A DNA stretch of 64,000 nucleotides, from NCBI RefSeq assembly GCF_017874375.1, contig NZ_JAGGLK010000001.1, positions 186,001 through 250,000 of the forward strand. The letters are read 5' to 3'. A program made the position numbers and the translations under genes. The DNA comes from Methanohalophilus levihalophilus. Lineage in GTDB: Archaea; Halobacteriota; Methanosarcinia; Methanosarcinales; Methanosarcinaceae. Positions 57,510 to 64,000 of the stretch are shown in pieces. Each line of letters starts with the position of its first letter. Positions within the stretch are counted from its first letter, which is position 1. Under the pieces are notes generated by a model. That model did not search any database. It was not told where the DNA came from and saw only the letters and a list, made by a program, of their open reading frames with translations.

Positions 57510-57908
57510 TCAGATGACTTCCGGTTCTTCAAGTTCAATATCCAGAACAGGAAGATCAACAGGTTGGCCTTCCCTGGTGTAGCAGACCCAACTGTCTTTA
57601 TCGTAAGGTTCTGCCACAATGATATGTAAATTTCCCGTTTTGCTGAACATCCTCAGATCTTCCTCAGATGGTCTTGCGCTTGGGCCTGGATGGCTGTGCA
57701 CTGATCCAACGGATTCAACATTTGGCATCATGAATAACTTAATAACCGCATTCCGGTCACTGCTCTCTGTGCCGGGAAGAATTAGCACATCCGTTATTAC
57801 TCCATCCTCTTCATGCAGCAATCCTGCAAATTCGTTTGGTGCTGTATTTTTAGACGCTCCGAGAATGAACTCCAGTGTTTCTTTTGCAATACCCCTGACC
57901 ATTTCCAT
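57510..57908 (-). CDS. JAMM/MPN-family metalloprotease
   Basis: 132 residues with an intact JAMM+ zinc site: E26, then H71-x-H73-x7-S81-x2-D84 (HSHPGPSARPSEED). Archaeal members such as HvJAMM1 remove ubiquitin-like SAMP modifiers from proteins; others process sulfur carriers. No ubiquitin-like gene is nearby, so the substrate is open. Single domain, normal length, ATG 57908 (or the in-frame ATG at 57902). Confidence 0.9.
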   Translation of the reverse strand: MEMVRGIAKETLEFILGASKNTAPNEFAGLLHEEDGVITDVLILPGTESSDRNAVIKLFMMPNVESVGSVHSHPGPSARPSEEDLRMFSKTGNLHIIVAEPYDKDSWVCYTREGQPVDLPVLDIELEEPEVI

Positions 57909-57955
57909 ATTTTTGAAAAGGTTCCTTTATGATATATTGGTTGCGTTTGCAATCT

Positions 57956-59302
57956 TTATACAATTAGAAGATATGCTAGACCGGAAAATAATGCACCCGC
58001 AAAAGTTGCGTAGAAATTCACTCCGCTGTTGGACAGCAGTCCTCTTTTCTGCAAGGTTCCACCAAGCAAACTATCAATGTTTGTTCCCACAAACCCGCCA
58101 GCGCATGTAAAAATAACTGCATAGTCTATATTTCCTGTCATCCCGAATACGGTTGCCAGAACCGCAATCACACAGGCCCCGCCAATTGCCGCAGCTTCTC
58201 CTAATAGTGTAATAGCTCCGTCTGTCCCGGGTTTTGTGGGTTTCAGATTTGTTATCATGCGAGGTGTTTGTTTTGCAGTGGTTCCGATTTCACTTGCAAG
58301 CGTATCTGCAGTTGCGGTTGCCACTGTTCCCAGGAAAGCATAACTGATGAGTTCCGCATGTTGCGGATAAATACCATAAGCAATTGCGAGGGCAAGTGCA
58401 GCCGTACTGTTACTGAAAACATTTTCGTAACTGCGGATTCCTCCCTTCTCCTGCGCAAGCCCTTTTGATATTTTATACTTATATCGGTATTTGGTAAACA
58501 AGCCTCCGAGTATAAAAAATGTAAGCAACAGGATGAACCAGAATATATTGCTGAATACAATTATTAGGACCCCCATGAGGGTGGCACTCATGACAGCGGA
58601 TATGTCCGCAATTTTCATCCTGTATGCAAGATACCCGAGAACCAGTGAAAAAGTAAAAGCCATAATTAATTGCAATGGAGGCACTGCAAAACCAAACGAG
58701 ACAAGAACCCACATAGCCATAGCAGAGCCGAAAGTCATTGACAGTGTCTTATCGAATTCAGAAGGTATGGATTCAAAAAGAGCTGCTGTAATTGCTCCTA
58801 TTACCGCGGCAAAAAGCATTATTTCATATCCGCTTCCTGTACTCCAGTATACATACCATCCACCTGCAAGAGCTGCTGTAAATCCTCCGGCAAAAAGGAG
58901 GCATATGCTGGACGGAAGGGAATGATGGGGCCTGTCCCAATTCCCATTTTTGCGGATTGCGCCTGCAACCATTAAGCCTATGGTTGAAATCTGCAATGAT
59001 TGCACAATTATGTAGTTTGGAAACAAGTATCCCAGCTGTCGGGAAACCAGATCAATAAAAAAAAGAACTGTAATTGCAAAGAAAAGATTGTAATAATTAC
59101 CAATATCCTTTTTTAATATTGTTTTTGAAGATATTGTCAGTATAAGAAAAGCGGCTGCCAGCGGCACCATCCCCAGGAAGGGGAAAAGAACTAACAAAAT
59201 AATTGCAAAAGAAAGTATTTTCAGGTTTTTGTTTGTTGAAAATGCCTTTTGGAGGCACTGGATCGCTTCTGGCATGTTACTCAAAAATGTTTTTAGTAAC
59301 AT
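57956..59302 (-). CDS. DUF92 integral membrane protein
   Basis: 448 residues and at least ten helices. The C-terminal half carries the DUF92 signature: SNSTAALALAIAYG, GTVATATADTLASEIG, GTDGAITLLGEAAAIGG and DSLLGGTLQ, close to the VTE6/phytyl-phosphate kinase relatives of the CTP-dependent kinase superfamily. A polyprenyl-phosphate kinase role is therefore possible, for example isoprenoid recycling. The N-terminal 200 residues are an extra set of helices. Start ATG 59302 or 59272. Confidence 0.84.
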   Translation of the reverse strand: MLLKTFLSNMPEAIQCLQKAFSTNKNLKILSFAIILLVLFPFLGMVPLAAAFLILTISSKTILKKDIGNYYNLFFAITVLFFIDLVSRQLGYLFPNYIIVQSLQISTIGLMVAGAIRKNGNWDRPHHSLPSSICLLFAGGFTAALAGGWYVYWSTGSGYEIMLFAAVIGAITAALFESIPSEFDKTLSMTFGSAMAMWVLVSFGFAVPPLQLIMAFTFSLVLGYLAYRMKIADISAVMSATLMGVLIIVFSNIFWFILLLTFFILGGLFTKYRYKYKISKGLAQEKGGIRSYENVFSNSTAALALAIAYGIYPQHAELISYAFLGTVATATADTLASEIGTTAKQTPRMITNLKPTKPGTDGAITLLGEAAAIGGACVIAVLATVFGMTGNIDYAVIFTCAGGFVGTNIDSLLGGTLQKRGLLSNSGVNFYATFAGALFSGLAYLLIV

Positions 59303-59345
59303 ATTATTTGATAGATTATAAAAATATGGGGGCGGAAATCAGTTT

Positions 59346-60083
59346 TTAATCATTAAAAAGGCTTTTTTCAACGTTATTGCAGAAATCTTCGATATCATTG
59401 AATCTCAATTCAGCATATCCGTCCATCGGAGTGTCCATGTTGTTAACAATTACAAGTTTTCCACCATTATTAATGCAATAAAATGGCAATGATGCTGCAG
59501 GTTGTACTACAAGTGAAGTGCCTAGCGTCAGGAAAAGGTCAGCTTTAGATGCTTCATTTATCGCAGCTTCAATGGTCTCCTGTTCCAGCATTTCCCCGTA
59601 AAAAATAATGTCAGGTTTTATAATGCCTCCACATAGGTCGCAGCGGGGTGCTTTTGGTTCTTCATTCACCAGTGCAGCAATTTTCTCAAAGGGATACTTC
59701 ATTCCACATTTCCGGCAGGTGTGCATCTTTGGAGATCCATGGATTTCAATAACGTTCTTAGATCCGGCTTTTTGGTGTAGCATATCGATATTCTGTGTAA
59801 TAATCGATTTTACCAATCCCATAGATTCCATTTTTGCAATTACTTTGTGAGGGAGGCCGGGTTCCCTTTCATCCAGATTATAGATAAAATCCTTTGAAAC
59901 AGAGTAGAAATAGGATGGGTTTTTGACAAAGTAGTCAAATGAAAAAATCTTATCAGCATCAAAATTGCTGTACAATCCTCCACTTCCCCTGAAATCCGGG
60001 ATTCCTGAAAATGTTGAAACTCCTGCACCGGTTAGAACAACACAATATTTTGATTCCCTGAGGAGGTCAATAAGTTTTTCCAT
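59346..60083 (-). CDS. Sir2-family NAD-dependent protein deacylase
   Basis: 245 residues. GAGVSTFSGIPDFRG (NAD site), TQNIDMLHQKAG and the catalytic histidine in EIHGS, followed by the four-cysteine zinc site CRKCGMKYP...CDLC and GTSLVVQPAASLP. It deacylates lysines, for example in Alba or acetyl-CoA synthetase in other species. The gene stands alone, 43 nt after DUF92 in the opposite sense of numbering and divergent from lysA. Confidence 0.94.
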   Translation of the reverse strand: MEKLIDLLRESKYCVVLTGAGVSTFSGIPDFRGSGGLYSNFDADKIFSFDYFVKNPSYFYSVSKDFIYNLDEREPGLPHKVIAKMESMGLVKSIITQNIDMLHQKAGSKNVIEIHGSPKMHTCRKCGMKYPFEKIAALVNEEPKAPRCDLCGGIIKPDIIFYGEMLEQETIEAAINEASKADLFLTLGTSLVVQPAASLPFYCINNGGKLVIVNNMDTPMDGYAELRFNDIEDFCNNVEKSLFND

Positions 60084-60219
60084 TTCCTATACTCAGGGAA
60101 ATTCTTATTTATCAATTATGCAGATGAAATGTACAAAACATATATTTTGATGTATGGCATTATGCTGACTGCCTGTCATAAAGTAACCTAAAATAGACAT
60201 AATTCTGAGGACAATACTG

Positions 60220-61482
60220 ATGGTATCTAAAACTCTTCCTTTCACAAAGCAAAAAATCGAGGAAATCGCTGCTGAGTATCCTACGCCTTTCCATGTTTAT
60301 GATGAAAAAGGAATCCTTGAAAATGCCCGGAAATTAAAAGAGGCATTCGGGATTCTCGAGGGATTCACCGAGTATTTTGCAGTAAAGGCCCTTCCAAATC
60401 CATTTATCATGAAAATCCTCAAGAAAGAAGGGTTTGGTGCGGATTGCAGTTCCCTTCCGGAATTGCTCCTGGCGGAAAAAGTCGGGATTGTTGGTGAAGG
60501 TATTATGTTTAGTTCCAACGACACGCCGAAAGAGGAATTTGTCAAAGCAAAGGAACTGGGTGCGATTATTAATCTTGATGATATCTCTCATATCCAGTAT
60601 CTGGAAGAAGCTGCCGGATTACCTGATCTTGTTTGCTTCCGATATAATCCCGGAGCGCTTAAAGAGGGTAATACTTTTATCGGCAACCCTGAGGAAGCCA
60701 AGTACGGATTCACACGTGAACAACTTCTTGAAGGATACAGGACACTGGCGGAAAAAGGTGTGAAAAGGTTTGGTATCCATACGATGGTTGCATCCAATGA
60801 ACTTGATCCACAGTATTTCATTGAAACCGCAAGGATAATTTTTGAAGTAATAGCTGAAATCTCCGGGGAGCTTGGTATTCACTTTGAATTTGCCAACCTT
60901 GGCGGTGGAATTGGGATTCCATACAAACCGGATCAGGAGCCAGTTCCCTATGATGTCATCGCAAAAGGTGTCAAGGAAGAATATGATCGTTTAATTGAAG
61001 CAAACGGCCTTGCACCGCTCAAGATCTTCCTCGAATGTGGCAGGGTAATTACCGGTCCTTACGGCTATCTCATCACTTCTGTACGCCATCTGAAGCACAC
61101 ATACAAGGATTATGTGGGAACCGATGCTTGCATGGCTAACCTGATGAGGCCGGGTGTATACGGCGCTTATCACCACATTACCGTACTAGGCAAGGAAAAT
61201 GCTCCAACCACTCACAAATATGATGTTACAGGTTCTCTGTGTGAGAACAACGACAAGTTTGCAATAGACAGGATGCTTCCGGATATAGAAACAGGTGACA
61301 TTCTAGCCATTCACGACAGTGGCGCACATGGGCATGCAATGGGATTCAATTACAATGGTAAGCTACGCTCTGCAGAAATATTGCTAAGGAATGACGGAAG
61401 CTTTATCCAGATACGCAGGGCTGAAACAGTAGACGATTATTTCGCAACACTGGACTTTGGTAACCTGAAGTCCTTTGAATAA
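60220..61482 (+). CDS. lysA: Diaminopimelate decarboxylase
   Basis: 420 residues of the fold III PLP decarboxylases. The Schiff-base lysine is K56 in YFAVKALPNP; NLGGGIGIP binds the PLP phosphate, ECGRVITGPYG and the C-terminal DSGAHGHAMGFNYNGKLRSAE complete the active site. It converts meso-DAP to lysine and would complete the dapA/dapB pathway of 6.8-8.5 kb. The sequence is somewhat divergent from bacterial LysA, so a related amino acid decarboxylase is possible. GAGGA precedes the ATG. Confidence 0.87.
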   Translation: MVSKTLPFTKQKIEEIAAEYPTPFHVYDEKGILENARKLKEAFGILEGFTEYFAVKALPNPFIMKILKKEGFGADCSSLPELLLAEKVGIVGEGIMFSSNDTPKEEFVKAKELGAIINLDDISHIQYLEEAAGLPDLVCFRYNPGALKEGNTFIGNPEEAKYGFTREQLLEGYRTLAEKGVKRFGIHTMVASNELDPQYFIETARIIFEVIAEISGELGIHFEFANLGGGIGIPYKPDQEPVPYDVIAKGVKEEYDRLIEANGLAPLKIFLECGRVITGPYGYLITSVRHLKHTYKDYVGTDACMANLMRPGVYGAYHHITVLGKENAPTTHKYDVTGSLCENNDKFAIDRMLPDIETGDILAIHDSGAHGHAMGFNYNGKLRSAEILLRNDGSFIQIRRAETVDDYFATLDFGNLKSFE

Positions 61483-61487
61483 TTTCC

Positions 61488-61520
61488 TGACGTCCTTAAG
61501 GGCGTCAACTACCTCTTTTT
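61488..61520. terminator. Palindromic hairpin and T-run between lysA and the TPR gene
   Basis: Near-perfect 20-nt palindrome TGACG-tCCTTAAGGg-CGTCA (61488-61507, one U-G pair) followed by a T-rich run (61514-61520). It begins 5 nt after the lysA stop and sits between convergent genes, fitting a terminator. Confidence 0.6.
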
Positions 61521-61542
61521 AAATCCAATATGCCCGTATATG

Positions 61543-64000
61543 TTATGGCTGGCTTGCTTCCTGTTCATACCATCGGGTTGGAAGCTCGTAGTCAAGTTCC
61601 GGTCTGTATTCATCAGGAAGGTAGAATTTAGTTCCCCGATTGTTGAGTGAATCTTCAAATCCAGGATCGACTGATTCAAGGAGCACACGGGCTTCTTCAG
61701 CTTTTGTTGCGCTTTCCATCCTGTATAGTGCAAACCTTTTGTTGTAAAGGGCAGATGGATTATGCGGATCGATTTGAAGAATACGATCATATGTTTCAAC
61801 TGAAGCTTCCACATCCCCGAGGATGTTGTGGATGAATGCTTTGTTATACAATGCTGTTATGGAATTTGGCTTGTATTTTAGCGCCTCATCATAGTATGTA
61901 ATTGAACCTACATAGCCGCTTAAGAGGTAGGTGACAGTTGCCTTGTGATATAGGGCTGCAGGGTTAGCCGGATCTATTTCCAGTACTTTATTGTAATTAA
62001 GCTGCGCAAGATAGTATTCTTTCTTCATGTAATGCGCAAAGCCTTTCCTGCAAAGGGCATCTGTATTTTCAGGATCAAGCTGGAGTATTGAATCATAACA
62101 TTCAATTGCTCTGTCGTGGTCTCCCAGTTGGCTGTAAGCAAATCCCTTTTTCTGGAAAGCTCTCAGATCAGTAGGAGTTATATTCAGGATATTATTGTAG
62201 GTGCTGATTGCTTCCTCATACCTTCCGAGTTCTTCCAGGCTACTCGATTTAATGTAAAGAATTTCGACATCATCCGGGTCTTCGTTCAAATATTCCGAAA
62301 GGGCGTTAATGGAATCTTTATACATGCCTGCTTTGTATGCCGCAATTCCACCGCTTCTCAGTGCATCAATGTTTGTCGGATCTTTTGCCACCAGATCCTG
62401 ATATGCCAGAGCTGCAAGGCGATGAAGTCCCATCTTTGACAAGACGTCTGCCTTGTGGGAAATGGCATCGAGGTTTCCGGAATCAATGCCTATTGCGGAA
62501 TTGTAACTTTCAAGTGCTTTTTGAAGGTCTCCGCTGCTTTCGGCTGAATATCCGAGATTGTACCATAGTTCTGCATCATTAGGGTTTATTTCAACGGTTT
62601 TTCCATATGCTTCCTTTGCTTTGTCCCATTGCCCAAGCTCAACATATGATTCACCCAGTGTTTCCCATCCATCCAGATAGTGCGGATTTACCAAAATTGC
62701 TTTTTCGTAGTTTTCAAGTGAATTAGTAGTAAGGTTAAGTTTTTCATAAGCAGATGCCTTTGCAAATATTACGGTTTCAATTGGTGGAATCGCATTTTCT
62801 TCCGGAATTGTCTTCCATTCGAAGTTGTCCTCAATTTTTGCAAACGGACTAAAATCAAACCCGCTGGCTTTGAAGTTTTCAAGGATTACCGGAGGTGCGT
62901 AATTCCAGGTAATGGAAGGTTGTGTTGCTGACATGGTTTCCTGGTTTTCCATGGCACTTATACGATAACTTGCTGCAGAGTACGAAGGATTAATTTCTGT
63001 CGCATTTCTATAGCATTCAATCGCTTCATCGCTTCTGCCAAGGTTGTCAAGAAGGACTCCTTTTTCATACCATATCTGTGCGGAGTTTGGGACTAATTCC
63101 AGCACTTTTGTGTAGCATTCGACGGCTTCTTCATATTCCTGAAGGAGGGTATGATCTACTCCCTTGTTGTACCATGCAAGTGTGTAGTTCCCGTCAAGTT
63201 TTACGGCCTGGTTGTAGCTTCGTATTGCATCCCTGTATTCCCCATTATTGTCATGGAGTTTTGCCTTTTCATACCAGACCAAAGCGCAGTCCGAGTCAAG
63301 ATTCAGGGCGGTGCTATAAGCGTCTATGGCTTCTTTTTCCTTTCCAAGGTTCTGGAGCATTGTCGCTTTCTTATACCAGACAACTGGTTCCCTGGATTCG
63401 ATATCCAGTGACATTTCATAGCTTTCAAGGGCATTTGCATAATTATCCAGACTGCTGTAGGCTTCAGCCTTGCTGTACAGCAATTTTGCGGATTGTGACT
63501 GGAAAACGGGTTCCTCGTAGCAAATCTGTCTGCCATCGTCTTGTAGTTCAGGAGGATAGGTTCTTTCGGCTTCGTCTTCCTGCAATACTCCGGGATTTAA
63601 GGCCCTGTCATAGGAGGCGATTGCTTCGTCATATCTCCCCAGGGAATTCAATAGTTGTCCCTTTTGCTCCCATATGGTGCTGTTGTAAGGATCTAATTCC
63701 AGAGCTTTGTTGTAGCTTGTAAGTGCATAATCCGGTTGATCGATTTGCTCCAGAAGTTTTGCTTTTTGAAACCATGCTCTGGAGTTATAAGGTTCGACTG
63801 TGAGCAGCTCGTCATAGCATCTCAATGCTTCATTATAATCGCCCATCTGTTTGTAGGCCCGGGCGCATGAAAAATAAAGGAATGTATTGGTATTATCAAT
63901 AGCAAGGCTTTTTTCGTAGTAAGAAGCAGCTTTATATGGGACTCCCATTTGTTCGTAGCATAATCCCATGCTGCTCAGGATTGTTGTGTTTTGTGGATCC
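61543..64000 (-). CDS. Very long TPR protein (5' end outside window)
   Basis: At least 818 codons; the reading frame is open to the right edge, so the N-terminus is missing. About 20 tandem 34-residue tetratricopeptide repeats are visible, in blocks such as WYEKGVLLDNLGRSDEAIECYRNA and WYNLGYSAESSGDLQKALESYNSA, interrupted once near the middle by a non-TPR insert (TWNYAPPVILENFKASGFDFSPF). The last 40 residues (FEDSLNNRGTKFYLPDEYRPELDYE) are not TPR. No membrane helix is seen in this part. Likely a large binding scaffold. Its TPRs resemble those at 28.2 and 43.4 kb. Confidence 0.88.
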   Translation of the reverse strand, partial: DPQNTTILSSMGLCYEQMGVPYKAASYYEKSLAIDNTNTFLYFSCARAYKQMGDYNEALRCYDELLTVEPYNSRAWFQKAKLLEQIDQPDYALTSYNKALELDPYNSTIWEQKGQLLNSLGRYDEAIASYDRALNPGVLQEDEAERTYPPELQDDGRQICYEEPVFQSQSAKLLYSKAEAYSSLDNYANALESYEMSLDIESREPVVWYKKATMLQNLGKEKEAIDAYSTALNLDSDCALVWYEKAKLHDNNGEYRDAIRSYNQAVKLDGNYTLAWYNKGVDHTLLQEYEEAVECYTKVLELVPNSAQIWYEKGVLLDNLGRSDEAIECYRNATEINPSYSAASYRISAMENQETMSATQPSITWNYAPPVILENFKASGFDFSPFAKIEDNFEWKTIPEENAIPPIETVIFAKASAYEKLNLTTNSLENYEKAILVNPHYLDGWETLGESYVELGQWDKAKEAYGKTVEINPNDAELWYNLGYSAESSGDLQKALESYNSAIGIDSGNLDAISHKADVLSKMGLHRLAALAYQDLVAKDPTNIDALRSGGIAAYKAGMYKDSINALSEYLNEDPDDVEILYIKSSSLEELGRYEEAISTYNNILNITPTDLRAFQKKGFAYSQLGDHDRAIECYDSILQLDPENTDALCRKGFAHYMKKEYYLAQLNYNKVLEIDPANPAALYHKATVTYLLSGYVGSITYYDEALKYKPNSITALYNKAFIHNILGDVEASVETYDRILQIDPHNPSALYNKRFALYRMESATKAEEARVLLESVDPGFEDSLNNRGTKFYLPDEYRPELDYELPTRWYEQEASQP

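Overview
This window is most likely from a methylotrophic methanogen of the Methanosarcinaceae (something close to Methanohalophilus, Methanolobus or Methanococcoides). The evidence: archaeal ribosomal proteins (S17e, S6e, L24e, S28e, L7Ae), aIF5B, SRP54, an A1:U72 initiator tRNA, TATA-box promoters, a methanogenesis-marker-9 protein, a FilR1-type regulator, bacterial-type gyrase and DAP lysine genes. Every one of the roughly 70 stop codons I checked is TAA or TGA; none is TAG. The only TAG found inside a conserved reading frame lies in a thrombospondin-type-3 repeat gene (15281-15283). That is the pattern expected where TAG is read as pyrrolysine.

Layout. 1-1.3 kb: start of GMP synthase subunit B and a MazEF-like toxin-antitoxin pair. 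1.4-13 kb: housekeeping genes (RecQ, prepilin peptidase, HPS-RraA fusion, pyrBI, S17e-dapA-dapB, Pol IV, membrane acyltransferase, OapC-like Zn ribbon, mtnP, a phosphoribosyltransferase) and initiator tRNA-Met. 13.3-16.9 kb: a small accessory stretch with a DUF4386 protein, a methyltransferase, the TAG-containing repeat protein and an EamA transporter. 16.9-27 kb: SRP54, rpiA-aspS, gyrBA, pdxS, pdxT and a PNPOx-fold protein.

27-36 kb is the most unusual part. A FilR1-type regulator, a DUF4389 protein, an exported TPR protein, a PEGA lipoprotein with a zinc ribbon, and an SPFH/coiled-coil/zinc-ribbon protein lie on the minus strand. They diverge from a plus-strand operon encoding a ribbon-helix-helix peptide, a Snf7/ESCRT-III-like helical protein, a MIT-AAA (Vps4-like) ATPase and a 409-residue helical/winged-helix protein of unknown function. 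I read this as an ESCRT-like membrane-remodelling or envelope-stress module.

36-40 kb: translation operon L7Ae-S28e-L24e-ndk-aIF5B-S6e with an operator-like palindrome and a long structured leader. 40-44 kb: a kinase-less PAS/GAF sensor and a TPR protein. 44-47.5 kb: a probable four-gene operon of a marker-9 flavoenzyme-like protein, a CitG-like protein, DUF447 and a deaminase. 47.5-52 kb: pstSCAB-phoU with two palindromes upstream and two tiny overlapping genes. 52-64 kb: pyrC, a KaiC/RadA-like ATPase, DUF1614, a second PAS protein, small membrane proteins, a JAMM protease, DUF92, Sir2, lysA, and a very long TPR protein that runs off the window.

No insertion sequence, CRISPR array or rRNA was seen, and no gene-free stretch exceeds 300 bases. 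Gaps of 100-265 bases (for example 350-584, 1279-1458, 20354-20616, 57322-57509) hold promoters or nothing recognisable.
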